64,000 nt of DNA from Gymnogyps californianus. Taxonomy: Eukaryota; Chordata; Aves; Accipitriformes; Cathartidae. The notes beneath the pieces were generated by a model. The model ran no database searches. It was not told the DNA's origin and was given only the letters and a program-made list of their open reading frames with translations. The translations under genes were made by a program, and so were the position numbers. The DNA lies in NCBI RefSeq assembly GCF_018139145.2, contig NC_059477.1, positions 42,593,502 through 42,657,501 on the forward strand, read 5' to 3'. Below are positions 49,857 to 62,350 of this stretch, in pieces. The first letter of the stretch is position 1. Each line of letters starts with the position of its first letter.

Positions 49857-50540
49857 TCCATGCTGGGGCTCGCCGTGGTGGAGCAGCTCCTCCGTGCTGG
49901 GGCTCGCCGTGGTGGAGCAGCTCTGTGCTGGGGCTCACCGTGGTGGAGCAGCTCCTCCGTGCTGGGGCTCGCCGTGGTGGAGCAGCTCTGTGCTGGGGCT
50001 CGCCGTGGTGGAGCAGCTCCTCCGTGCTGGGGCTCGCCGTGGTGGAGCAGCTCCTCCGTGCTGGGGCTCACCGTGGTGGAGCAGCTCTGTGCTGGGGCTC
50101 ACCGTGGTGGAGCAGCTCCTCCGTGCTGGGGCTCGCCGTGGTGGAGCAGCTCCTCCGTGCTGGGGCTCGCCGTGGTGGAGCAGCTCTGTGCTGGGGCTCG
50201 CCGTGGTGGAGCAGCTCCTCCGTGCTGGGGCTCACCGTGGTGGAGCAGCTCCGTGCTGGGGCTCGCCGTGGTGGAGCAGCTCCGTGCTGGGGCTCGCTGT
50301 GGTGGAGCAGCTCCGTGCCGGGGCTCACTGTGGTGGAGCAGCTCTGTGCCAGGGCTCGCCGTGGTGGAGCAGCTCCTCTGTGCTGGGGCTTGCCGTGGTG
50401 GAGCAGCTCCATGCTGGGGCTCGCCGTGGTGGAGCAGCTCCGTGCCGGGGCTCACCGTGGTGGAGCAGCTCTGTGCCAGGGCTCGCCGTGGTGGAGCAGC
50501 TCCGTGCTGGGGCTCGCCGTTGTGGAGCAGCTCCTGCCCG
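49857..50540. repeat. GC-rich minisatellite, about 21 units of 31 or 34 bp
   Basis: The unit is built around CTCGCCGTGGTGGAGCAGCT. The longer unit has CCTCCGTGCTGGGG after it and the shorter has CTGTGCTGGGG or CCGTGCTGGGG. The left part mixes 34- and 31-bp units and the right part is mostly 31-bp units, with C/T variants (CTCACC, CTCACTG, CTTGCC). The array makes long frames on both strands, explained by its period and not by coding. It lies between STAM2 and the presumed FMNL2. Confidence 0.95.
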
Positions 50541-53500
50541 TTTGTTGTTCTTCCATGGCAGCGCACCAGAGGCAGGTGGACTAGGCTCGTTCTGGGGCCA
50601 TCTTTCCTACCCACTCGTCCCCTCCAGCCAGCAGTCGAGAGGAAATGAATGTTTTGGCCTGTAGGATAGGTGCTCCAGTAACCCCGTAAATTTGCCTCCA
50701 AGAAGTGGTTTTGTTCAGTGGTGGGTCATGCGGGGAGTTTCCGTGCCCATCCCATATGGCAGGAGATGCTAACCCAGAGTCCCAGGTTTTGTGAACAAAT
50801 CCGCCTTACTTTGGCACCATATGGCCTCCCGGCCACGTCCCCTTGTCTGAATAAACGTACGCCAGGGAGGAATGCGGCTGTCGGGCAATCCCAATTGTTT
50901 CACAGTGCAAGCCAAATTTCGGATCAGATGCTTCCTCTCATGAGCTCCAGAGTTCAATGTCCTTTCACTGCGAGCATTTATGCTCTGAATGAAAAATGCC
51001 GGTACGCTGCTTTGCATCTCGTTATCTGGTAACGGCATGTGCCCAGACAGCGTGTAAGCGATTCTTTCTACAGGGCCGGGGACCAGATTTGGATCTGTCT
51101 GCGTCTCCGTCGGTGGGATTGCATTCCGTGTACTGGGGCAACTCTAGCTTTATACTCCTTCACGATTGACATATCCCAAAATACATAATTTTTAAGAATG
51201 CTTTACGAGAGTGGCTCCTGCTTTTCAGAGCTGTGGCTGCAGATAGTCAGAACTCTGTGCTGGGTAACAAGACTGCACGTTATTTTGGGATACTCATCCT
51301 AACACAAGACTGAGTATCCAGACGTACTGTGCCTTGAACCGTATAATTAACGAGACAGTCTAGAGTATGCAAATGTACATTTTTAATTAGTTCTGAATAC
51401 ATACAACCACCTGTATGGATGTTCAAGTAGGGGAGAGGACAGAGCACCACAGCTACACCCCAGACAGTCAGTCGTTGTGTCAGAGACACCTACACCGTCG
51501 TGTACATTTAATTGTGTGCTCAGCAATCAGCTGATTTCAGATTACAAAACGCGTCCGGTTTGTGCTGCCCGTCTTGTTCCAGTTCTTCAACAGCAAAACA
51601 GAACAAATGAAAACAGAACCATGTCAAAAAGAGACTCGGGAGGTCATGAGACGCATTAGCAAGCTTGACAAAATTAACCCCTGCAGGTAATGAGCAACAC
51701 AGGTTAAAATTAAATGTGTCAAAAAAAGTGGATGGAGTGGGAAGTAAAAGAAATCCATAAATTAAGCACTGGATTATGCCCTTCAGATATGATTTACAAA
51801 TCCAGACTAACTCTCGTCAGCAGGATCCTGAGTGCGACCTCAACAGGGTCTGCTGGAGCAGGGCTGTGCAGGGAGGGTGAAATAGTTGTGTCCACGCAGC
51901 CGGGACTTACGGTGAGGGCGGCAGGAGCACCGTCAGCAACGGTTCCCGCTTCTTCACTGGGTAAGGGCTTTTCTCCCTGCCAGAGTGGTGTGCAATATTG
52001 TTGGCAATTCAGAGTTTCACCTGAAATATGGGACTTGCTGTACTATTTTGAAGTGTTGCCCCATCAGCTCTTTTCCTCCCCTAAATGGTACCAAATACCC
52101 GTTTTTTTCTAACGACAAGGTGATTAAAGTAGGAGATACTTGAAGAATTGCACAGTCCTTGCCCCAATCCCAGCACCTATGGTTTATTTAAAAGCAGAGG
52201 CACCTGAAGCTCTGCAGCTGGAGCGCAGGGCTCGAGGATGGATCGAGAAGCACCTCTGGAGAGGAAGACTCAAAGACAAGAGATGCTCCTGGGACTGACA
52301 GCAAAAGCGTGACAGAGGAGAGGCCCGTGCATCCAGGGGCATTGGCTAGGACCAGGCTAGCAGCCGGCCTCACAGGGGGATGCCAGAGGAGCCCCTGGTC
52401 CTGCTCCCTGCTCCCTCACCCCTCTGGCTGCGAGCAGCTTGCCTTTTGGGGTGTTTTCTAGAGAATTCTGCTTCCTCTGGGATTAACCTCCAAAGGGGTT
52501 AACGGTGCCTTTGGGAGTGATCAGAGGCAGAAACGTCCTTTGCTCCCAGGCGTGTGTCCCACTCACAGCGGATCCTGTTTTACTTCTACGTGTAAGAGCA
52601 GAGGTTTGCCCTGGTACCCAAATGTGATACCAGGATGCTCCTGCCTCAGGATCACTGACGCTATGTTGGTATGGTTTGCAATTAACACTGCATCGGAGAA
52701 GATTGCCTGAATTTCCCGTTTTAACAGTGTCTTTAAGAAAATGTTTCCTTCGGTTTTCCTTGTCTTGCTTTTTTTGTATGTGTTTCAAATCTGCCACAGT
52801 ATGACTTAAAGCAAATTCCCCAAACGGTAAGGAAGCGTCCTCTCCCGTGCAAACCTGGGCAAGCTCTGTTTCTGATTACACACTTGTTGGACAAGTAGGA
52901 TAGGATAGGCCCTGCATGGGTGTTTTGTGGCTTCACTCATGTTTATTAACTACTCTGAGATCTTCAGATGAAAAAGGATTTACGAGTGCAAAACAATAAG
53001 TTGCCAAACTGTTTCTAGCCTCATAAACAGATAATTTTAAATTCGAGGAGACACCGAGGAGGGCAAGATTGCACAAGTGGGCTGGGAGCAGTTTCCATCA
53101 CCCGTCCTGGGAGCTCAAAATGCAGAATTCCCTCCATTGCTGTAAACCCAGGTAGTGTTTTATCATAAATTGAGAAAAACCTGTCTAAATTTATTTTCTA
53201 AGTTTTAGAAATGGAAAACTCATTGGTTTTTAGCTGGCCTCCTCCTTCTTTTGTTTCTCTATTTGTGCTGTATTCACATGGCATTAGAACAAAGCTGCCT
53301 GTAAATATTAACTGAAATACGGGAATCAGTTCAGCTCAGTTTGTTCCTCTATTTCACATAAACTACAGCAAACGGGTTTGTTGTGGGGCCACTCACCGAA
53401 ACAGCTAATTCAAACAATTGTGCAAGCTGAGCTGGGATCCCGCGTCTTCACTCCTCCTCCCGCTTACAGTCTTGCAGTCGGAAAGCCGAAATCGGTGGGC

Positions 53501-56500
53501 AGGCAGCGTGCGAGCCGCCCGGGGCAGAGCCAGCCCCTGCCAGCCACGCACGGTACTTAGCAAACGATGAACATGTTGGGGAAGTTTATGAGTTATTCAT
53601 GGGCCATTTTACAAACAGAGCGAGCTGATCAATAATTAACCGGAGGCAGCGGTGGGCACGTGGGCTGGACCAGTATGTGGCTCGGTGGCCACGAGCTGCT
53701 TGCCCGACCACCCTGGGCTTCCCTCTCCTGGGGAGCGCTCGTCCTCAGCCCCCCTGATTCCTTCAAGGATGCGTGTCCCCTCCCTGGGCCGATGCTTTCT
53801 GAGTTTTTCTGCCTGCAAAGGCAGAAGCTGCCCCCGGCCCCGAGTAGAGCAAATCTCCAGGCAGAGCGTTTCCCCGCAGAGCGTTTCGGAGGCTCCTTCC
53901 AGCAGGTACAGCAAAGCTTTCGCAATCAGTGGGAGTCCAGCGTGCCCACGGGGAGGCACCTGCCCCTGGGTGCTCCTCACCGGGGCCAAAGACGGAGGAT
54001 GGGGAGCCTCCACGCAAGCCACGGTGCTCCTCGGGCGCTCGGGTGGACGACTGGCAGCAGAGCTCCCTTCCAGAAACAGGCTGTTCTCCGTGCGATGGAG
54101 GCTGCGCTATTTAATATTTTAACAGAAGGCTTACATAATTACAGCTTAATCTAATTAATGAATCCTGATAAGAGCCGTTGTAATATTTCCCGTTCAATAC
54201 TTGCACTGCAGTTGGTGTTGGGCGCTCGGCACAGAGCAATGAGTTGGCAAGGCAAAACTGGTCACCCATGGCAAGGGACACTGCGCACATGCGGACGCTG
54301 CGGCCAAATGGGGGAAAATGCAAAATAAACAGCGTGGACGACCATCTGCCACTTCCGAAGCAGCAGCCAGCGCTAACACCCCATTAGGACACGGACCAAA
54401 AGCACAAATCTGGTGGTTTGGCCACTGGCAATTTTCATTTTTCTACAGAAAAGGCTTCTGGCATTTGTTAAAAAAGAAAAAAAAGAAAAAGGAAGAGAGC
54501 CAAGGCATTTGAGGACTTGTTTAAATAATAGAAAGGCGGCTGCTGCCCATTTTGTTTATGTCATCAAAAAAGGTTACAGCTTTGAACTTACTCATGGGCA
54601 ACCACAGCTCTGACTTAAAAATGCAGCAGAGCTGCGATGCTGCTGGTTTGCTCGCCTTTCCGGAGCGGAGCCTCTCCCGGGGTGACTGCATCCGAGCAGG
54701 CTGGTTGCTCCCTCCCCTGTGTCTGAACCAGGGCTGCTGACCTCAGAACTAGCTGATTATTTTTAATATAGAAAAAGGAGAGGGCAAGAATCGTAACATT
54801 TCCCTTCCCCAAAACGTTTGATGTGCTACAGCCGACTCCTCTGTCTATGAAATGCCACTGGAAATCCAATAAAGCACAAACCAGGGGTGAGTGTCACCCG
54901 TCCGGGCTATAACCGAAGCACATCCTCCTGGTCTGAGACCTCCTCCACATACCGGGGCTGACTAACTGATTTTTAAAAACATTTTACTCTGTTTTGTAAC
55001 ATTAAACCCTCAGGTGATTCTGTTATAATTCTATAAATCACAAATCTTTTCTTATGATAGAGTTATTTCTGTTACTGAGCTATCCTACATTCTCCCAGTT
55101 CCAATCTCCAGCCAGTGAGAAACTCCAAGAAAATGCATTCATGCAGTCCATCTTGTGTTTTACCTTTATTTCTAAATAAATCCAGGCAGGATTATATACG
55201 TAGGATAAATGTGTGTGAAATAGCGCAGTGACATAGCCAGCCTGGTTTCCACGAGATAGTGATTTATCAGGAGTTATTTAATTAACAGAAGCAGCATCGT
55301 TTCTGCCGGCATAACCTCCGCTTTGCCAGGTCCGGCCAGGTAAGGGTTTCGCCTGCTGCAGTCCTGCGACGGCGATGAGGCCAGGCCAGGGAGAGGGGAG
55401 GAAGGCTTCCCCGTGCTGTCATTACCAGAGAAGCACGTGGATGTGTAAATGCCTGATCTTGACGTGTTGGTATTGTCGAATAATTCCTGTTTAACCACTT
55501 CTAACTCGCTGCATTTCCCCATCAAATACTGGATGGGTCATTTGAATACGTTTTCTCGCATCTCCCTGTCTCTTATTTGTGTTGAAACTCAAACTATTCT
55601 CCCTTGCCAGAATCTCGAAAAATGAGTATAATGAGGAAATGAGTGTATGAGTTGAAATACTGCGTCACACGAGTTTTCTTCATGTTTAAAAAGACGTTAT
55701 TTCATTGCTGCTCCAGAAATAGACTTGCATGACGTTTTCTGCTGGACACGGTGTGGGTTTGGCCGGCTTGGCTGGGGAGGAGAGCAGGCGCTGGGGTGGC
55801 TGCTGGGCCGTACGGGATCTAGTGTGCATTTAGTAACTACCCAAAAATGAACGTCCTCTTGTCCGAAAGGTTGTGCTTAAAATAGCTCTGCGGTTAAAGC
55901 ACTACAGGTCCTCTTTCGGTTGCACCGCCACTACTTCAAAGTCCCACCGGGGGCTTCAGCTGAACTACTCCAGGTTTACACTCTGGGCAGGAGCTGGCCC
56001 TGTCCGCTCACCAAACCGTGGTTCGCATCGGTACGGGGCAACTGAGCTCATGAGAAGATGCCGTAACGGCTTGAACGGCTCCATCGCTCCTGCTTCTAAC
56101 TCAGGAACAAAGGCTCAGCAGAGCTTACTGCAACGCCTTAGCGCAGGAGTGTGAACAACCGTGGGGTTCTCGGGGTTGTTAGTATTATTACTTTTATCCT
56201 TATTATTGCAATTATTGATGTTAATGTATCACAGAAGGTTGCTGGAAGGACTCCACTATTACAGCGGGGTTTTCTAGTAGCGTCACTAATACTAGTGCTA
56301 ATGTGCAGGAGTGATTTGTATGATTGACAGTTCAGGCAATAAAGTTGACCTTGTTTCAGTGTGGGGCTTGATGGGTTCATGACGGGACGGGGCTCTGGCT
56401 CTGGTGACCAGGCAGGTCCCACCAGTGCCACCTCCCAAAGTCCAGGAGGACGGCGGTGCCGTGTTCCGCTGCTGGGCACCACTGCCGTGCTTGGGAAAGA

Positions 56501-57489
56501 ACTGCTCCATCACGGGGGATGCCTGCTCTGAAGATCATCCCGGTCGGAGGGAACAGACGTTAACCGTTGCTGCTTCTTACGTATTTTAGAGGAAAGAAAA
56601 CTCAGTTAAAAAAGCTGGAGGAATGTCACTGACTGCATTCTACATCTGTTACATCTCAGAATCATTTATTTTAACCTCTGAAGATACAAGGGAAAATATT
56701 TGAAGGAGATGGAGACTTGCCAGTATTTCCAGTTCATTATAATCAAAGAACTGTTGCTTATAGCACTTTTTTGGAGCAGAGAGTAGTCTGGTTTTAAATC
56801 CCTCAAGCAATGAGGAATCATGTACTTGCCAATGGAAACTGTTCTCCAGTAAAGAATTTACTAATTAAAAAAGTCTAATTTTTAAATTCAGCCTAAATTT
56901 CCTCCCTGCACATGAATGTGCTGTCTGCTTTCTACGGGCATTGCTGGGTCCCTGCTCACCTCAGCTGGGGTTCACTCAAATGTCTTGCCCGGTCTCGGCA
57001 CGCAGGCTCGCGCAGCGGGGCCGGCTCCCCGCAGGGAGCAAAACCCCGGGCTTGGGTGTGCTCAGGGCCGGAGGGCTGCAGGAAGCGGGGCAGGGGCAGC
57101 TGCAATTGTAATTGTCTCGAAAGATGCTAAAACTCTCTAAACGTTGCAGTCAAGAGGCAGAGGTGAGGCCAAGGACAAGTGATGGAGCTGCATTTCGGCC
57201 CCGTTGGGGACCGGCAGACCGCGTGTCACCCATCCCCGGTGGCAGCGGTGGGTGCTGCTGAGCAAGGCGTGCTCCACACAAGAGGTGGCAGACGTGGCCC
57301 CTCCGCAGCCCCCTCCGTGACCAGCCCACGCAGCCCTGGCTCTGCCAACAACAAAGTGCAAATTAGCTAAAGACGGCTATTTTCCAGCTGCAGACTTTGC
57401 TTGTTCAGTAGCGCCTGGCGCAGGACCGCGAGCACGGCCCTGTGAACCGGGGTGCACAACCAGGCAGCTTCTCCCCGCTCTGTTTGTGT

Positions 57490-57560
57490 GGGAGAGGAGT
57501 AAAGCATCTGGGGGACAGAGGGACTTGCTCAAGCAGGATCATCGCCAGCTGGGCTGTGTG
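57490..57560 (-). mobile_element. Weak MIR-like stretch
   Basis: The plus strand has GGACAGAGGGACTTGCTCAA followed by GCAGGATCATCGCCAGC. This resembles the MIR complement around AGGGACTTGCCCAAGGTCACAC. Only one landmark is clear. Confidence 0.25.
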
Positions 57561-60342
57561 AGAAGATGCGAGCAGGCTTGATGATGAGTGGCCAGCCAAC
57601 TGAATCGAGAAGACCCAGAGACATAAATAGTGAAGCAGCTTTGCTTGAAGATGACACTGTATAAGCAGATATGTATGAGTGTTACCAAGATTAAAGTTTA
57701 ATTAAATTCCTGCAAGATTTTTGGGTCTTCATAAATTTCCTTTGAGCTTTCTGCCAACTAGGATATGCTCGCTGGCTTCAGAATATAAAAGCAAGTGTTG
57801 TTGTGTTTTGCAAATATGTTTTATAATGCATGCAAGTGCTGACTATGCAAAAGTCTCACTGGTTTCCACGATTAACAAAATTACAAAAGCACAAAGGGTA
57901 GCAGTTCTTCTTGTTTTTGAGTATCCTTTAAAAACAAGAGATGGATCAAAGTATCCTGTGATTAAGTTCATTAATCACACCCACATCATGAAAAACCATT
58001 GACTCTTCTGAACCCGCTTTTCACAGAGGGAGGACGTGAGGAGTTGCCCAGAGTGGATTCTGGTGTGGGTTGGTTGTTTATTTACTTGTTTTTCCCAAAC
58101 GAGGACCTGGATGGGTTGGCACGTCCAGGAGGCGGGGATGTCTCTGGCCGGGAGCAGCCGGGTGGGCGAGCAGCGGCCAACTCCCTGCCCGGCCCTCGGG
58201 GATGGGGGTGCACAAAAAGCTCTGCTGCTTTTAGCCCGTTTCTGGGTAATCCCAGAAGGGAGGGACTGAGCTGCAGGGGCAAGGGTTCAGCGGGCAGGAT
58301 GGGCGCAGAGATGTCCGTCCTGAACACGGCAGGAGTGGACTGACGGACAGCGATGCACTGGAAACCCACCCCAGGAGCGGGATTCCCCTGCCCTGTTGTG
58401 CCACTCCCGTAAGGCTTGTATCTTCATTGCTTCTAATCCAGTGCTTGTCCTTGTCAACACAGCAACGGCTTATCTAACGTAAAGACCTTTTATCTGGTGT
58501 ATCTGGTAACTGAGTGCTACACAAGCCTTCGCGAGAGGGACATGCAGATCGTCACCTCTGGGCTCAGTCGTGTGTGTGTCCCATGCTCATTTAAAAGGCT
58601 GCTGTAAATGTGCTCTCTCTGGGACGCCACAGCAATCTTGCTAGACGCGTGTTAAAGCACTTGGAAAATTCAACAGCAAACTGACAGTAACGTTCCCAAG
58701 CTTGCAGATAAGCAAGAAAGGGATTTCACGTGAATTCAAGGGAGGACCACAGCTCCGTTCCTACAAGCGGCATCTGACTGCAGGAGGTACGTTTGTGCTT
58801 CTCCGAGTGATGGAGTCGGAGGAGCTTCCAACCAGCCGGGAAATCACAGCAACCCACGTAGGATGTAAATGTCACCTGCTATGTTTAGCATAAACCCAAA
58901 GCTTTTATAGATGCCTTTTGAAGCCTGACAATTAAGTGGACACTGAGAAGGACGTGTACTTATGAAGGTCCTCCCTGTCGTGCAAACATAAACCGACTGG
59001 CTCTGGGTTCTGGCCAAAGACATCCCTGTACGAACTGCGCATCCCAGCACAGACCAGGCAGTGACCTGTGCTACATCCTGCCCCTTCTAAAACTAGCCCA
59101 CGGATGCGTTTTTTGATCAAATCCTACCTTTCTGCCCTCAAAAGCAAATCTGCGTCAGCGTCGGTGGGGCAAGGGTCCAGGTCTGCCGCTTACGTTGGCT
59201 GCAGAGACCCGCGGGAGCGATACGAGGGGGGCTGGCTGGGGGAAGAAGGGAACATTTTCTCCCCCCACCCTCCAAAAATGTTTTAAAGTGCTTTACCACT
59301 TCTGCGGCTGGCTGATAGAGACACCCTCTTTTTAATTCTGAGTTTCATTGAATTACAAATAATAGTAACGGAACTTGTTTGCTGGTAAATGGTGATGTCG
59401 AGGTCTTTCCCTAGCCCAGCTGCTTTTGGGTCCAGCCCCTCTGAAATGGCCGGCAGGGTCCCACCCGGCAGCCACGGCAAGGAAGGGCACGCGCGGTGAC
59501 AGAGCTCAGCGCTGTCTGACCTGACGGCGTGGGCTGCGTTCTCTGTCCACGCTTACGATCTGGGGATTTCAGCTGGAAAAGAGATTAAGATTTAAAAGAC
59601 GGGCGAACCAAAGGTCCAGCTAGCTTTCTGTCTCTGGGAATGGCCGGCAGAGGATATATTGGGAAATGTATAACCAAGAGGGATATTCTTCCCCTGGTGA
59701 TTTGCCGTCTCGAGCATCCTCCAGTCCAGGGATGGGACCTTCTCACTCTGAGGTTGCACCTGCACTGCTCCGCTCAATAACCCTTCTCCTCCATGAATTA
59801 AGCCAGTTTGGCATCCCACAATTTAATAATTTTTGAGAATTAGTGAGCAACCTCCCATGATCGTACAGACTTCTATCACGCGCCCTCTTCGTCATCTCCC
59901 CGCGTGGAGATGTCCCACCTTCTACAATCTCTCTGCCCCAAGCCTTTCACCATCCTCCTGTCCCTCTGCCTCCATCTCTCGCGCTGGCCTCCCCGACACG
60001 GAGCCAAGCCGGGGTCCCCTGCAGCCCACGGAGAGACGAAGGTGTCCGATATCGGATATCCAGGAAAGCTGCTTGCCCAGCAAACAGCAGCCCAGGTTGA
60101 GCAAGAGAAAACAAGGAGGGCAAGGTTTGACTTTAACCCTTCTCCAGGGTTTAAGTGCCTAAATCCGGAGTGCCGAGCACTGTGTGGGATTCACCGCCCT
60201 GAATGCTTTGCTGGAACTGAGCTCACCAAGGAGAGAGCTGAGCGCGTCCCATGCACCGCAGTAAGTGATCTGCTACCGAGACACTGGATAAAATACCCAA
60301 TACGCTTCGCCCCTGGCTGCTTTCTGGAGGGGACCAGGCCCA

Positions 60343-60370
60343 GCGATTGTGAAGATTGTGAAGACTGTAA
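60343..60370. repeat. 9-bp tandem repeat, three imperfect units
   Basis: GATTGTGAA, GATTGTGAA, GACTGTAAT in a row. Nearby, GGGTGGATTT occurs twice at about 60450-60475. Both are small and probably random slippage products. Confidence 0.7.
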
Positions 60371-62269
60371 TTTTGTACACGTTAAAAAAATTCCTTCAGC
60401 CCACACCCATAGATTAAGCCGCAACCAGAGATGAAAACACCTGATTCTGGGTGGATTTGTGGGTGGATTTGCACCAAACTGTGAATACTCCGCACACGGA
60501 GGATGAGTTGTTTTCAGTGAGTGGCATTGCACCACCCTGTCATCCCACTTGATCTGCCATTTGCAAGGTGCAAAATAAGCCTTTACATGATGCCGCTATT
60601 TTTTTAAATCTAAATTAACGATAGGGCAGGGACTGCAGAGTTTAAATCTCGGGTGCAGCATCGAAGGGGTTATACTGATAAGCCAGCAGCTCCACGTGGA
60701 ACAAAGCTGGCATTTCAGGGAGAAGACAATGGATTGTATTTTCTGTGTTCATTTTAGTCATCCATTTGGCATTGAGACTGAGGTCACCCGCCCAATCGTG
60801 CACTGCAGCATCGCTGTTCTAGCTAGCAAGGAGAAGCAAAACAAAGAGGAGCTGAGTCGGCAGGAATCGGATAGCAATCATGTATGGAAAAGTGCTCCGT
60901 TAAATGGCTTTTAGATAACGTTGTTGCAGTCCATTTCAGGACACTGTTTAAAATCCTTCTGAATAAGCATTTTCTCTGACACACATCTTAGCACTTTGCA
61001 TGGCCACTGGTCACACTCAATTCCCGTTTCACATCCCAAGCAATAATTACTAGCTTGGCCTGGTTTTGTGGCTGAATGATACGATTTGCAATGCAAGCAT
61101 TCAAACACCAGCCAAAAGGATGTAGCGACTGCTATCCATCTGTAAATATTTTCTCTAGCAACAGCTTCATTTCCTTTGAAACATTAAAAAGGTTGTAGTT
61201 CAAACATGCATGCATATGCAGGCACGTGTCTTAAAAAATATACAACAGGCACGCACATACACACGTCTTGGTTTAGCCTGAGTTTTGCACCATGCAAAGA
61301 GGAGGCTCAATTCGTGACCCCGTCCTGTTTTCTGGGCAATGTGCTTTAATTATGTTACCAACAACTCGGAAACCTGCATTCTCCGTCGTATGGCTTTATC
61401 CCCAGGGAGGCGGCGCTGCGAGCTCCTCCGCCTCGTCAGCCGAAAGTGCAGACAGTCAAGGACGAGGTGCAATCCTTCTGGCTGTGCAACTGCTGCTGGT
61501 AAGCAGAGGAGAGCATGCAACGGGCTCCAAAGCAGTGCTTTAGCATTTGTTCCTCGCTTTACTCTGAAACAAATCAGGTGTGAGCCGGTACGGGACTACT
61601 CCAACACCATCCTTTTCGAAGCTCACCGAAGCAGGTATCTTGGTGCAGGCTGGGTGCAGCTGCACACACAGAGAAGTGCCCTGAGGTAGGGGATGCCTCG
61701 AGACTTTCCGTGAACCCCGGCCAACCAACATCACAGGCATCCCTCCAGATGCAGGAGGGTTTGGGGTGCGCCTTTCCAAGGCTATGCTGGTACCCACGGC
61801 GGTGTTATGGCGCACGCACAACCGTAACCATCAGACATAGCTGTACAGTGGGCCAGAAAGCGATGGCGACTTTGAAAGTCATATCAGCTGGTATCTCCAA
61901 ACCCTCACAGCTGGTTTCTTAAAAAAGCTATTAAAGATGCAGCAAGTCTTCTTCACGCTCCCTGCATCTAACATCGTTTCACTCTTGTCTGGGTTCAGCC
62001 AAAGCGAGCCAGTCTGCCTTCAGTCCCCTGTTTCACTGAGGTAGTAAATAATTCAGCGTGAACTTCTGTTATCCTTGTCTTATAACAGAAGCGGAGATGT
62101 TTAGAATTGGTTGGAAAGGGGAAATTTTTGTTTTATGGGAAAACCTGCATTGTTGACCTTTCATTTAATTTAGCATCGGAACAAAACCTGGCACTGTGGG
62201 ACCTGGAGGGAAAGGGACCCGTTCACATCCCAGCCCGCCGTGCCCCTGCCTGCCTGCCAGCCATGGGTC

Positions 62270-62350
62270 AGGAGCAAAGCAATGACTTGTCCAAGTGTCC
62301 AGCTCCCAGCAAGCTCACCGGGCAGCTGAGGAACTCCAGGTTCATGTACC
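62270..62350 (-). mobile_element. Weak MIR-like stretch
   Basis: The plus strand has GCAATGACTTGTCCAAGTG, then CAGCAAGCTCACCGGGCAGC and AACTCCAGGTTC. The order resembles the MIR complement (TGACTTGCCCAAGG, CAGCAAGTCAGTGGCAG, AACCCAGGTC). Confidence 0.3.

Noticed and set aside
49857..50540. CRISPR-like array
   Set aside because: Units are contiguous and have no unique spacers, and the genome is a vertebrate one. It is a minisatellite.
49493..50701. Long frames on both strands across the minisatellite
   Set aside because: They follow from a 31/34-bp tandem unit lacking stops. The peptides are only translations of the repeat and no flanking gene structure exists.
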